Positions 1-11,445 of a DNA stretch of 64,000 nucleotides are shown piece after piece (the first letter of the stretch is position 1; each line of letters opens with the position of its first letter). Made by a program: the position numbers and the translations under genes. Source of the stretch: Icerya purchasi (Eukaryota > Arthropoda > Insecta > Hemiptera > Monophlebidae); the NCBI GenBank assembly GCA_039619475.1, contig CM077115.1, positions 60,518,864-60,582,863 of the forward strand, in the 5' to 3' direction. The notes beneath the pieces are model-generated. The model was not told the DNA's origin. It searched no databases and saw only the letters and a program-made list of their open reading frames with translations.

Positions 1-297
1 TTACCGAATCGATTTACTGATGTCTATAAAAATTATAATAAATTGTTTGCCGTTTGCCAACCCCTTATTTCTCCTATTTGTTATTACTCTTAACAAAGAG
101 ACAGTTGATTTTCCTTCTCTAGAACCAAATTGCATATTATGCAGCAACTCGTTTCTCTCCAAATAATTTCTTAAATGAAACGCAACGTGTTGTTCCAAAA
201 TTTTTGCTAAAACTGAGATTATAGTAGTTAGTCTATAATTGTCACAAGCACTCACCAATCCGTTTTTATATATCGGTCTCAGTAACACGCATTCCAT
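1..297 (-). mobile_element. Non-LTR retrotransposon reverse transcriptase fragment (fingers/palm)
   Basis: The minus-strand reading frame has the usual order of a LINE reverse transcriptase N-terminal half: PIYKNG, then DNYR.TTIISVLAKILE, then LLHNMQFGSREGKST, then IIFIDISKSI. The last matches the motif-A block (FIDFSKAFD) that carries the first catalytic Asp. The piece continues beyond the left window edge. No complete element is visible. Family assignment beyond LINE reverse transcriptase is not possible from 98 residues. Confidence 0.8.
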
Positions 298-806
298 TCG
301 TCTTTCATCTTAATAGTGTAATATTACTCTCAGTAACAAACCTACACATTTTAATATTACCAGCACAAAACATTATCAACTATTGACCTAACACGAAAGT
401 TACTGAAACCACTACTATTATTAAGGATGTTCTCCACGATGCAATCACAACCAGTGAACGTACATTTTCCTACGTAGTAAATAATAAAAGAACTGTCCTG
501 AATTATGCTTGATTATTTGTTAATTGTTATTAATGCTTTGTTCGTGCGTTTAGATAATCTTTTCTATCGTGTATTCGATTTTGATTTATTTTTACGATTT
601 CAGGTTATCTACGTTTCGAGACGTATAGTAGTGTGTGTATTAGCTGTGCTCTCTCGCGCTCGGCGTGTGGATGACGGCTTCACCGCCGTTCTACCTTCCC
701 CCGTGAGTATGAGACCAGGTTGCAAATATGAAACCATTGAAGCCCCTGCAAACCAGCAAAACTGCAACCATGCAAGGACGGGCCATCTGTTATCAGTAAA
801 AATAAT
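298..806. other. AT-rich spacer, nothing recognised
   Basis: Short open frames on both strands here show no recognisable motif. It separates two LINE fragments that face in opposite directions. Confidence 0.5.
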
Positions 807-829
807 ATGCATATTCCTTCCTTATCAAC

Positions 830-1750
830 AGCGCGAACAGATCGGAAAATTGTTGATATTATAGAAAATCTTAAACTTGTGTCAAATCAACCTATTGCAC
901 ACACACGAGTTCTGAAATATCTTGGTGTAGTCATAGATGATAGGCTAACCTTTTCCCCGCATATGCTTTATTTGCACAGGATATGTGATTCATTGTATGC
1001 TAAATTTAAACAGCTTCAGCCAAACGTTAATGGTCTGAGATGTAGAGAAAGGGTCATACTATATAAATAACTTATTCAACCCCTTTATCTACGTCTCCCC
1101 ATCAATTTTAAAATCAGTTAATAAATTACAACGAAAATTTCTCCTAAATATGGTTTCTCTATATAGAACAACTCCAACATCAGCCGTAAATGTTATTTGT
1201 AATATTCTCCCCCTTGATTTATTTATAATTAAATCTAGCACCATTTCGGAATATAAAATTACTAAGCTTACCAGACTTCTCACGAATGCAGTATATTTAA
1301 GTCCTGATCTGTTTAATAGACTTCGGGATATCCGAGCAATAAGAAACTTTAAATCTATTATTAAGGATGCCCCATAATCTCTGAAGGGCAATCTAGATGA
1401 GACAGTTGCGACACGGGTGGTCACAAAACTCATCAATATTTTCCTAGTATAACAATTAGAGTTAAATTCAAAGATGCGAATATTAATTTTTACAGTGCAT
1501 AGGTGCTCTCTGGATAAAGTTTGTTGAATATCTGTATAGATTTCATCTTGCTAGTCGGCCAGAGTGTACGCTTTGTAGTACTACTCCCGATGATATTAAG
1601 CACCTTGTATACGACTGTCCGGCTTTCAGTACTTTACGTAGCTTGCGTCGCATTTCCTCTTCTTTCGAGCTTACACTAACACCCGATGACAATATTGAGA
1701 GTTTTTTTTTATTTTCGAAGCAGGACAATAAAGTTGAAATTTTCGATTAG
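830..1750 (+). mobile_element. Degenerate LINE: RT thumb to C-terminal zinc knuckle
   Basis: Translated pieces in several frames follow the order of the 3' half of a non-LTR element. First comes the thumb motif KYLGVVIDDRLTFSPHM (about 918-968). Next is RERVILYK with a stop, then a frame giving VSLYRTTPTSAV (from 1150). Last is a Cys-rich knuckle C-x2-C-x8-H-x4-C (PECTLC, then IKHLVYDC) at about 1562-1612, with a stop at 1748-1750. Frameshifts and stops show it is dead. The knuckle and thumb are typical of the jockey/I/R1 group; the exact clade is not resolved. Confidence 0.8.
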
Positions 1751-2329
1751 CTAATCATTAATTATTTATTTGGCATATTATTGAAGTCAACAGTGAATCG
1801 AAATTATCGAAAACTTACTGAATTCTGTGCTGCCTGCGTGTTTCGCCCACAACTGTATCATTAACTATAAGGATGATCTACATATCATTGACTAACACTG
1901 TACACTCACAATTTATTTCGTATTGTTATTATTAACATTTGTCGTATTTATTAACTTTGCTATACATGCCTACCTGTGTACGTTTCATTAATACTTTCCT
2001 ATTTTTATTTATTCATTTTATCCCCCTCTCTTTATGAAGTAATAATTTTCTTTTTTTTCCCTAATCCACAGTCCCATTATTCCAACTTATTATACGTATA
2101 CAACCGTAACTACTTACACTATCAGGGACTATGTTTTTCATCCCTGTTATTATTCACACTTTTAGTACATTTTGCAGGTAGTTTTCACACGCATTATTCA
2201 TTTTAAGCTTTTTATTACACTTTTATTTATTTTTTATTTCACACTACTGGTTAAATTTGTTCTTACACAATACTTACTCCCGGCTCCTTTATACACGATT
2301 CAAAAATAAATAAATTTGTCCTTCAAGAG
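1751..2329. other. AT-rich stretch, nothing recognised
   Basis: Low-complexity T-rich sequence follows the LINE fragment. It could be its 3' untranslated tail, but no end signature or target duplication is visible. Confidence 0.4.
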
Positions 2330-2660
2330 GTTATCTGGCGAGGCCAAAAAAAAGAAATCCTAAAATTATTCACCATAAGATTGGAAAGTAAATTCGTCAA
2401 AAGTAATGACCTCAAATATCTCTCAGTTTTGATAATAACCAACATCAATATACTAAGCAATGTAGTGTCAAGTGCATCAAGATCCCATTCCGAGGTTCCG
2501 CCCAATATATATCTACTGTCAGTGCCATGCTAATATGAACAGATTTAGCTATGTCATAAGAAACAAAAACAAGCATCAAAAAGGACAAAAAACTCTGCAA
2601 GAAAATATAAAAATTCCGGCAATCATTTGTATTCGCTGTAAACCAATCAACAGCAAATAA
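2330..2660 (+). mobile_element. Possible LINE ORF1 (gag-like) remnant
   Basis: Frames here give an order reminiscent of jockey-type ORF1: a ...ITNINILSNVV... block, then a Cys/His-containing stretch around 2508-2545 (YCQCHANM), then IKIPAIICIRCKPINSK at about 2610-2657. The last resembles the third zinc knuckle of such proteins. Several expected Cys and His are missing and the frame shifts, so this is only a tentative call. Confidence 0.3.
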
Positions 2661-4090
2661 TAATATCCCCCGAAGATAAATCCATTAACGGCATTTATCA
2701 AATTCACAAAACATCGACAATAAACATTAACGGAATATTAACAAAAAATCTAATAGATGTAGTCAACTGTTTTACACTATTCCTCATTATGTTAATTCTC
2801 TAAAGAATTACAGCACTTATTTAGTAAGCAACAACCCGTATCCGATAAAAAGATCACTTCCTTCTGAAAACGAATTCTTGTTGAATATTTCCAATTGTAA
2901 TGCGTACATTACATAATTGAAAAAAAAAAAAAAAAAGCAAACAAAAAATGTAAAAATTGTAAAATAAAATAAAGAAATAAACAATTAATTCTAACGTGTA
3001 GGGAGAGTGAATGTGTGAGTAAATGAGAGCCGGTTGCTGGCTGAGTGTTGTCGCTTCGAGAATGATCCCGCCTTTAACGGATGCGCGCGGTTATCAACAG
3101 GAAAAGGAACGGGTCTTCTTTAGCGGTGAGAGAGGGATCGTTCGAAGGAAAAACGGAAAAGACAAAAAAATCCGGAAGGAAGGTTTGGAATTTTAATTCA
3201 GTCTTTGAGCAGTCTTCGTCAAATGTTGGTCAAGTCCTCATCCATCAACTATTCGTCAATTCGCGAAACAGGCCAACCTTTCTTACAAAAGAATCAGTTT
3301 ATTCGTAGCAACCCGATGATCGCTCTGAAATTCGCTTAACATTTTAGTTAACCGTAAAGGATTATTTCACTGACAATAATAACCCCCGCATTTACCAGGA
3401 ATCAAAACCGAACCACTAACGTACACCCGCCTGCCAACAAAAGATCAACGACCATCCAGCAACCGCACCAGAGTTATACGTACAATTTTTATCTATTTTC
3501 GTTATTCGTTGTCGTTATTTTCGTATATATATATATATATATTTTTATAATTGTGTTTTCAGCGGTTGGTCGTTTAAGAAAGATGGGTGTAGGCATTTAA
3601 CAAAAATATATTATTTAAAATAAAACATAAAAATTAATTTAATAATAAATTAAAACTCAAAATAAATTAAATGCACGAGGTTAAGGGATCTCATGGTTAG
3701 CGTCCCTGAAGGCTATTAAAACAAGTAAATCACTCAATTAACGTCCCTGGTGGGAATAAAGTATAACGCCATTATACCGTTTCACAATCAAATCTGGAAT
3801 ACCGCTAAACGAAACCTTTGAAAGTCGCGAAAATTGCGCCTCCTTCATTTTTTCATAAAAATCTTACGTTTCCGCAAACTTATAGGTCAATATCGTTACT
3901 ATTCATCCCAAGAAACAGTGAAAAAAATTTCTAAACAAACAGTTCCTTTTCTATTTAAAATCTAATAACATACTAACATCTAAACAAGGCTGGAGGTCGC
4001 AAGTCGAAATCAACCATCAACGAAAAATGCTAAACACTTTTTATCGCCAACACAATCTTTAGGTCGTGTTCTATGATTTGTAGAACGCTT
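2661..4090. other. Unassigned sequence with a GC-richer patch
   Basis: Roughly 3,000-3,480 is clearly less AT-rich than its surroundings and could be an old retroelement untranslated region, but I recognise no domain, long terminal repeat or end. A short TA array sits at about 3,525-3,541. The rest is AT-rich with no feature. Confidence 0.35.
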
Positions 4091-4106
4091 TCGTCCATTT
4101 GTCACG

Positions 4107-4430
4107 ATGTCTCTTTCTCTATTAATTAATAGCGATAAGAGTAAGAATCAATTAGCTGGGACAGTGCACATATTTAAAAAATCGATCAGTTCAAGTAAGA
4201 ATTGCAACACTGATATCCAGGCACATTCAAACAGGAAATATAGTTCCACAGGGTTCTGCGCTGAATGCAACCCCCTACTTATATTATACATAAATGACAT
4301 CAAAGACTGCATAAGACCTTTAAATGCACGCCTTTACATGAATGATTTTAAAAATTTAATTCAATTGTTGCAGAAGAAATCAGTAAAAAAAAAAAGGTTA
4401 TGTATACTATTCATGTCACAATTTCAATGA
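4107..4430 (+). mobile_element. LINE reverse transcriptase fragment (motifs B to C)
   Basis: One frame reads IVPQGSALNATP (about 4,237-4,275), matching the RT motif-B block (VPQGSVLSP). A shifted frame continues LLILYINDIKDCI...LNARLYMNDFKNLI, where LYMNDF stands in for the catalytic LYADDF, so the first of the two Asp residues is replaced. The frame change and altered active site show an inactive copy. Orientation is the same as the 830-1,750 fragment, but they need not be one element. Confidence 0.75.
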
Positions 4431-5267
4431 CTTCCTGATCAGACCTGGCATAGTTAATTACTTTCTTCTTAGTCATCCAGATAAGAAATGCATCTTTTTT
4501 CTTTTTCAGTGAACTCCGATTTCCTCGGATATCTTATAAAACCGATTTTCTTGTTTACTTTTTTACTGCCGGGGACAATTTTTTAAACGTGAATCCACTT
4601 AGACTTGAACATAATCTTGAAAAATTTAAATAAAAAAAAAACAAAAAACGATGCTATTAATTTATTTTGTGAATAAGTTTTAACAAAATATTCATTACAC
4701 TTTTAAATAAATAAATTGGAACGACTTTCGTTAACAAGGTATTTTCTTCAAAGACTTTTAACTTACAGCAGAACTTGCTTGTAATATTGGAATATGTCAC
4801 CGACTAAACTGTGTACATTCTCTATCACTTTTAATGATAAAATCAGTCCTGAAAATGCAGACGTTTAGGATTGTCAGATAAGTAATTTCTGGAAGTACTT
4901 TAGCATTGCCTCCATGATGCAACTTTCGAAGTTGTAATCTTTTTTCTTCCAATTTTGCAATTTAAGTTAATTTTCTAACAATTATACATATCAAAAACTT
5001 GTTTTATAATAAACTTACGGTTCAGAGATATATCGATCCAGTAGACGAATGCTTTCATAGCGATTCGAATAATTTTGAAAAGTACTGTTACTGTAATTGC
5101 ATACATCGTTCAGCTCTTCTATTATCACCAACGATTTCTGTTTCTTCGGCCGAAATCCAAAATTTAAACGATAACCCAGTGCGTATGCAAATATTCTTGT
5201 GTACTCGAAAGTGTTTACCTTAATGTTGGCTCTAATCTACAAATTTTAATTACCACGTTAAATATAT
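4431..5267. other. AT-rich spacer, nothing recognised
   Basis: No coding motif or repeat is recognised. A 74-codon frame at 4,999-5,223 lacks any family signature. Confidence 0.4.
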
Positions 5268-5275
5268 TTGCACAC

Positions 5276-5702
5276 CAAGGCCATGTCCACGGGGGGGGGG
5301 GTAGGGGTTAAACCCCCCCATGAGAACTGAAATAGTTATTATGAATACACAAAAATCTGAAAAAAATCACAAATTTAAAATAAATACTGATGATTTTTTA
5401 GGGTGTTCTTACCTACCTTTAAAAGAAAAAAGAAAAAATATGCTCCATATTTTTAGGTACTTCATTAATATCTTATGCAAAATTTTTTATTACGAGTATA
5501 ATTAATAACATATGTAATTTTTATTAACGTTCATATACGGGGTAATTCATGTGAATTATTAATATATAAATCAAAATGATGGAAATTATTAATAGTACGA
5601 ATATTAGTGAAAAATGTATTGTTAGTTATAAAATAAATATGCAAAGAAAATTTTCACCCCCCCCCCCCCCCCCCCCCCTCCAAAATTCTGGGCACGGGCC
5701 TG
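5276..5702 (+). mobile_element. hAT-type MITE with G/C tracts, copy 1
   Basis: The element starts CAAGGCCATGTCC and ends GGGCACGGGCCTG, an imperfect terminal inverted repeat. It is flanked by a perfect 8-bp duplication TTGCACAC (5,268-5,275 and 5,703-5,710), the hAT hallmark. Just inside the left end is a G run (about 5,290-5,300). Just inside the right end is a long C run (about 5,657-5,678) with only one other base break. The 350-bp core is AT-rich and non-coding. It is about 427 bp long. Two relatives lie at 5,978-6,364 (inverted) and 8,043-8,444. Confidence 0.85.
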
Positions 5703-5977
5703 TTGCACACATAGAGCAGTTTTACTTATCCGATATTTTGGATTATCCCTACAATAAATATGTAAATTTCTTCAACTTCAAATATCAAAAACAGCAACAT
5801 TTACGTTATACGTACTAACTTTTTACATAAACAATATAACTTGTTGATAACAATACTGAATTAAGCAATCTGGTGATCTTAAATTATAATGCTAAATGCA
5901 TCTTCCTCAATTCAATTTTATGTTATACTAATCATACTACTAGTATGGGTATATAAATTATTATTTAAATAATAATT

Positions 5978-6364
5978 CAGGCTCGTGCCCAGAATTTTGG
6001 AAGGGGGGGGGGGAGTTGAAAGTTTTCTTCGCATATTTATTTTATAAATAACAATACATTTTTCACTAATACTCGTACTTTTAATAATTTCCATCATTCT
6101 GATTTATATATTAATAATTTACATAAATGAATTACCCATATAAACATTAATAAAAACTACATATGTTATTCATTATACACGTAATAAAAAATTTTGCCTA
6201 AAAATATGGAGCATATTTTTTCTTTTTTCTTTTAAAGGTGGCAAGAACACCCTAAAAAATCATCAATATTTATTTTAAATTTTTGATTTTTTTCAGATTT
6301 TTGTGTATTTATAATAACTATTTCAGTTCTCATGAGCCCCCCCCCCCCGCGGTAAACGGCCTTG
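5978..6364 (-). mobile_element. hAT-type MITE with G/C tracts, copy 2 (inverted)
   Basis: This is the reverse complement of the 5,276-5,702 element over its whole length, including the same core. Ends read CAGGCTCGTGCCC on the left and CGGCCTTG on the right. The flanks TAATAATT (5,970-5,977) and CAATAATT (6,365-6,372) are a 7-of-8 target duplication. The homopolymers are shorter here than in copy 1. Sequence divergence in the core shows an independent, old insertion rather than a recent local duplication. Confidence 0.85.
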
Positions 6365-6372
6365 CAATAATT

Positions 6373-7500
6373 TAATCGCTTATTAAACTGTACAAGTGAA
6401 TACTGTCTAGCCATGTTATATAGTATTAAATAAATTTACTCTATATATGAAACAAATGTAATTATTTAAAATTAAAAAATCCGACGCGTTTAAAAGTCAA
6501 GGCTTCATTATTTTTAAATTTAAATAATTACAATTGTTTCATGTATAGAGTTTCATAAATAAGTTAAACAATGAGTGATACATAATAATATAGTAATTTT
6601 ATATAATATCGAATAGTTTCAGACAATATATAAAATAAATCGATTTTCCCGATTGTACAAATTTTTGACGATACATGAAATTTGCAAATCTGTATGATAC
6701 ATAGACATTTCATACAATAACCAAGATGTTAGACGTTGTGTAAAAAAGTGTTGTTCTATAACCTCATATTTAGCCATTAAAAGAGGCCGAAAAATCTCTA
6801 AGAAAGTATAATATCATTATTGGTGTTGGTAACACATTAGTAGAATTTTAATTGTATCAGAGCTGCTATTTCATATACGAGACTAGAAATACTGCTCAAA
6901 GTCCAGTTATTTTAAACAGATCGATTTGTATTACGTGTAGTTTTTTCTTCGTCATCATCAACAGCCGTCGCCCTAGATAGGGTATCGTGATTAGCATTCG
7001 GCCTGCCAATAATGTTGTGTTTTTACGCTACTCGACTCGATCCGTTGACTGGTATACGCGTTCTGCAAATGACAATCTCATCACTTCCTGGACGATATCC
7101 ATCTATCTTATAAGTGTGCGCCCCGTTAGTCGCTTTCCATTAATTGTTATTAAGGATGACGGTATTTAAGGACTTTGAAGAAATGTTATTGATTATGGTT
7201 TTTGCATTTTCTACTTCTAATGAATCGATTCAATTATTGATATTACTTTTTTAGATTCATTGTAGATGTCGATATTTATGTTGCTTTAGTGAAGTAATAG
7301 CGGCAAGTTAGCCAAATAACGAGAGCTGCGGCCAAAATAAGAAAAAAAAATGTACATTGGGTAAATTGGAAAAAAAGTTTTTGATGGACATAATAATCAC
7401 ATAAAAATAACGCACTCGAAAAATTGGCATACGTCAAATATTTAATGAACTCACTAGTCGAGTTAAAAACACCTAACGAAGTCAAATGTTTTTTTTTGGG
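6373..7500. other. AT-rich spacer with possible LINE tail
   Basis: Mostly featureless. The stretch at about 6,945-7,170 starts with a TTCTTCGTCATCATC-like run. Read on the minus strand it could be the trinucleotide-rich 3' end of a LINE, but no clear protein motif supports this. Confidence 0.3.
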
Positions 7501-7539
7501 GGCTCGTCAATCAAAGACCTTTACCCAGAAACAGAAGGT

Positions 7540-7690
7540 TAGGAAAGAAGTCGGTTATATTTTAATCTGATCAGAAATTTTATTTAAAGAGTAACAGATA
7601 GCAGGAATAATTAAAGGGAAAGGAAAGGACAGATTATAGGAAGCACAATAAGGAGTAGGAAGTCCAAGCTTCAGAAGTCAAATGTTTTTA
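7540..7690 (-). repeat. LINE 3'-untranslated-like segment shared with 19,110-19,230
   Basis: This segment and the one at about 19,110-19,230 share a run of purine-rich blocks: ATTTTAATC.G.TCAGAAAT, a GGAA-rich middle, then TATAGGAAG, then GGAGTAGGAA and AGCTT.A. In the second place the segment lies directly downstream (minus strand) of an RNase H/zinc-knuckle coding region. The likely reading is the 3' untranslated part of the same I-like LINE family. Confidence 0.5.
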
Positions 7691-8034
7691 AATAAGCATT
7701 GAAATTATTCTTTATCGAATAACTGCCTATTTTAAAAATAAACTTTTAAAAATCACCGATTAATCGATTTAACTTGTAGAGCTTTTTATCTACTTTTTAT
7801 TACTTTCATTCCATTAACAAATTTTTATTTATAAATTGAGTTTTTTGATTTAATTTGTTATAACATACTTTTCCTTCTATATTTACCGTTTAGTTCATAT
7901 AGTTTTCATCAACCATTGTTTTCCAAATAAATAACCGCCATCTTCAAAAAGAGTTTCTAATTTGTTTTAGGTTTTTCCATCACATTTTCATGTCCTTAGT
8001 GAATTGCTTATTGCCGAAAACGTTTAGCTCAATA
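7691..8034. other. AT-rich spacer, nothing recognised
   Basis: No motif, repeat or coding signal recognised. Confidence 0.4.
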
Positions 8035-8042
8035 TTCTACAT

Positions 8043-8444
8043 CAAGACCGTGTCCCCCCCCGGGGGGGGGGGGGGGATAAGAACTGAAGTAGTTATTATA
8101 AATACACAGAAATTGGAAAAAATCAACAATTAAAAAAAATATTGATGATTTTTAAGAACTGTTCTTACCTTTAAAAGAAAAAAGAAAAAATATTCTCCTT
8201 ATTTTTAGGTACTTCATTAATATTTTATACAAAATTTTTTATTACCGGTATAATCAATAACATATGTAATTTTTATTAATGTTTATACAGTAATTCATTT
8301 ATGAATATTATTAATATATAAATCAAAATGATGGAAATTATTAATAGTATGAATATTAGTAAAAAACATATTTTAATTTATAAAATAAATATGTGAAAAA
8401 AAAATTTAAATCCCCCCCCCCTCCAAATTCTGTGCACGGACCTG
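8043..8444 (+). mobile_element. hAT-type MITE with G/C tracts, copy 3
   Basis: Same family and orientation as 5,276-5,702. It begins CAAGACCGTGTCC and ends GCACGGACCTG. Flanks TTCTACAT (8,035-8,042) and TTCTGCAT (8,445-8,452) match at 7 of 8 bases. A C run directly followed by a G run lies at the left end (about 8,055-8,076) and a C run lies near the right end (about 8,412-8,421). The core is clearly alignable to copies 1 and 2. Confidence 0.85.
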
Positions 8445-8452
8445 TTCTGCAT

Positions 8453-9890
8453 ACATTGTAATTGTTTACATTAGTTTATAATAATATTACTATTTATTTA
8501 ACAAATTTTGTAACTTCCATCATTATAAGTAATAAAGAGAACTTTTAACAATCATACAGTTTAAGTAGCTACTGAGAATTTTAAATTTCGGTCATCAAAA
8601 TGACCATTTCTATTTTCTATTTTTAATTTTATCGCGAATTATGTGATTCTTAAATTAAGTTGATGTATCATTTTTAGTCAAACAACTACTCTACTTGATC
8701 GCACAACCGTCATCATCACAGATTATTGAAAATGTAAATTATAAGTAAACAAATAAAAAGTGTTATATTAGAGTTTTAACATTTTTTCAAAGTACCTATA
8801 AAATCTCTAACGAAATTGTACTTACAAACAATTTTGAATCTTCCCTTATTTTCAGATCGATAGCACCTACGAGAATTCCGCTTTTAGCGATAAAAATAGT
8901 AACTGTTATATACAATTTGAAAATTGAAAAATATTTCATTTTTGGAACCAACATTAAAACTGTAACAGCTAGCCGTTTCACTTATATTGTACTACAGGAA
9001 ATGGCACTATTACTAAATCATTTAACACTCGCGTGTTAATTAATGAACAATCAAATTACAGAATACAATATTGTTTGTTTAACGCTGGTTACAATTATTA
9101 TGTTTTCGAAGTTTATAATGAGGCATTGAACTTCGCAGTATTTTAAATTTTAAACAATATATTAAACTTTTTCTTTTTAATTATTTTATTTTTTAACGTT
9201 TTAAACAACAGCAATACTTGACATAAATAAAAACGCAGTTTAACGTGAAAGAATTCCAACAAAACACAGGTATGTACGAATGATGCATGAATAATTGAGT
9301 AAATATATAATGACCACGAAAATGTCTAATTCCAAAATATGCGAGAATGAAAATGCGAATATTTATGATTTTAAAATTTTGAATATTTAATTTTGTTGTT
9401 TATATTTTTAAAAAGCTCGAAATTACACACACTAAAGAAAAATTCATTTAGGGATGATAGAACTCTTTAATAGATATAGGTCAGGGAAAGGCTGAAAATC
9501 TTCATTTAAGAGTGAGAATTATTTATTTTACACAAATTTATTAATTAAAAAATAAGAAGAAATTAAAATTATTTACAATTAAAGCTCGAGAAAGCGGACA
9601 GACAAGTGGATGGACAATTTTTAGAATAAATGAATGGTATAAGGAAAATGGAGTGGTAAAAAAAGAATAAGAATCAAACGATTGTGGTAATGAAAGCAAC
9701 AGGACGCCTATAAATGATATTCGGTAAATTCTAAAAAGTATTTTGGCATAGGGATATAAACGTTTAGTTAAAAACCCTAGTACACTCCACTGTACTGTTC
9801 GCATTTTAATATGGTTGGCGCTAGGCATAGGTAACTCCGGACACAGTTATATCCTCAGAAATATATCCGCATAGGACTCAGCGGGGCATA
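8453..9890. other. AT-rich spacer, nothing firmly recognised
   Basis: A 95-codon minus-strand frame at 9,541-9,828 was considered as a LINE C-terminal tail, but no diagnostic residues are present. The remainder has no feature. Confidence 0.4.
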
Positions 9891-9891
9891 T

Positions 9892-10013
9892 CTCCGGCGA
9901 TGTGATTTAATATATCTCAACTTCGAAAGACGTCACACAACAAACAAATGTCATTCCGGAGTTGGATTTACCTCTGGCGGAGTAATTTGATATATTTCAA
10001 CTCCAAAAAGCGT
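9892..10013 (+). repeat. Short direct duplication (two units about 80 bp apart)
   Basis: About 43 bp at 9,892-9,934 (CTCCGGCGATGTGATTTAAT...) recur with changes at 9,972-10,013 (CTCTGGCGGAGTAATTTGAT...). Both end in TCAACT-C-AAA-A-CGT. They lie just outside the piggyBac-like remnant and may be sub-terminal repeats of that element. Confidence 0.55.
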
Positions 10014-10447
10014 TAGCAGAGCAGTACTGTGGTGGGGTACCTGATACCCCAACAGATTTCTTCGATGTAGCACTGTGATTCTTTCTAGAATACATCTTTT
10101 GACAACTCTATATACATAGAATGATTATCTAGAAGTGAAATAGAACACACTTGATAAGAAAAAAAGGTATTGCCAATCTGATTTTAATTTATTCAGAAAA
10201 AACAAAAAATACAGTTCCTCTTGTTTGATATTTTTTTTGTTTCTGTGTTTAAAACTAAAAGCTCATTCAGATGAATAAATTGTTAATAAAATTAAAAAAA
10301 AAAAAAAATCATTTGGTTATACAAAAAAATGAAAAAATTACGGATCTTTAATTTCGGCACAATTTTCACATAACAAATTTGCATGTTCTAAGCAAATCGG
10401 TGAACTGTAGCTCGAACAACAATAGAACGTATTGCGATCTTTATTTC

Positions 10448-10845
10448 TTAGACAAGCGGAACATCTTCTACTTGTCTTCTGTCTTTTAGAAGGATTTGGA
10501 ACAATGCCTGAGGACGCAATTCACGTAGTAGTCTCGGATTTGTCAATCTTTCATTTTTGAATTCAGTTATTAGCTCAATTCCAAGTTGCCTCAAGTATAG
10601 TCGTCGTTTCAGGTTGTACTGGTTTGTATTTGCTTTGTAAATCACCTGCGAGTTCACACCTGCAGTATTTAAAAAGGAAAAAAACAGTGTAACGGGCCTG
10701 CGACGACAGCTTCTAGCCACAGAATAATTAGCAGATAACTCGTCCAATACATCGACTCCGCCTTTGGTTGCTTTATAAAAATTTATGATTTCCGGTAACT
10801 TTTTTTCTCCAGTTTTCAACGATGTTATCGTCAGATTCATCCTCA
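10448..10845 (-). pseudogene. piggyBac transposase C-terminal remnant
   Basis: The frame reads KKLPEIINFYKATKGGVDVL then DELSANYSVARSCRRRP, matching the block around the last catalytic Asp of piggyBac transposases (NYNKTKGGVDVVDQM..YS..R.T.RWP). It continues VTLFFSFLNTAGVNSQVIY and a basic tail. About 130 residues remain of a protein that is normally 500-600. The upstream junction lies inside an acidic N-terminal segment in another frame, so a large internal deletion plus a frame shift have occurred. The C-terminal Cys-rich finger expected in many family members is absent. Confidence 0.85.
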
Positions 10846-11054
10846 TCTTGACTATCTTCTTCTTGGTTGCTAGCTTCATCTTCTGTTCTCACGTTTTCTT
10901 CTTCACCGTGTTGACTATCAACTTAATCATCGCTGTCTTCAAGATCTATACATGGCTTTAAGTCTGACTCAACTTCTTCCCGTAATTTCGCCAGGCGTCT
11001 TTATTTTTCTTCATCTTCTTTTTCTTTCTTTATAGTGCCATACTTAATTCCTGA

Positions 11055-11300
11055 GCGTCGGCAACTACCTATTCGTACATCTCAGCTGTACAGATATGGG
11101 TAGTGTACTAGGCAAATTATTATATGCAACGCAGGTGTACACACGCAAGACTACATTCGGAACTGATAGTAATCGTTTGATTTATCGATATACAAGTGCA
11201 GCCCCGTGTATGTCTGCTGTGTACTGACCTAACGCGCATATTATGTCGTACGTGCTGGTTTGCCATTGCCTTCCACGTGATTATTAGCGATTATTTAATT
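11055..11300 (-). repeat. SINE-body relative (headless copy)
   Basis: About 245 bp here match 28,952-29,200, the body of the tRNA-derived SINE at 28,925-29,302. Shared blocks include CCTATTCGTACA, GTGTACTAGGCAA, ACACACGCAAGAC, GTTTGATTTATCGATATAC and TTGCCTTCCACGTGA. The tRNA-like head present in the other copy is missing. This suggests a 5'-truncated SINE or an independent repeat body. Confidence 0.75.
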
Positions 11301-11445
11301 GAATTCTCTTCATACCACATTTTAATATAATTTATCTGTAAATTAACCATCTAAATAATGAGAAAAACTTTTACTTACCTCTGAATAAGAATACACAAAA
11401 AGTCACACGATTGCTGTGGTGGGGTATAACACACCCAGTCCGACT

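Larger units (their letters stand above)
10027..11445 (-). mobile_element. piggyBac-family element, internally deleted
   Basis: The minus strand encodes an acidic N-terminal stretch (EDSDD, then QHGEEENVRTEDEASNQEED, about 10,830-10,980) that runs straight into the C-terminal part of a DDE_Tnp_1_7 transposase. Both outer sides carry a TGTGGTGGGGTA motif next to its imperfect complement (10,027-10,052 and 11,411-11,430), plausible terminal structures. The catalytic middle is missing, so the element cannot move itself. A SINE-body relative occupies 11,055-11,300. Exact ends and a TTAA duplication could not be fixed. Confidence 0.65.

Noticed and set aside
505..864. A 119-codon plus-strand frame
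   Set aside because: No motif and no splice context; overlapping frames on both strands are similarly open.
5576..5818. A frame with a poly-Pro run
   Set aside because: It is the translated C tract of the hAT MITE.
9541..9828. A minus-strand frame considered as a LINE C-terminal tail
   Set aside because: Lacks the Cys/His knuckle and any RNase H residue; composition alone is not enough.
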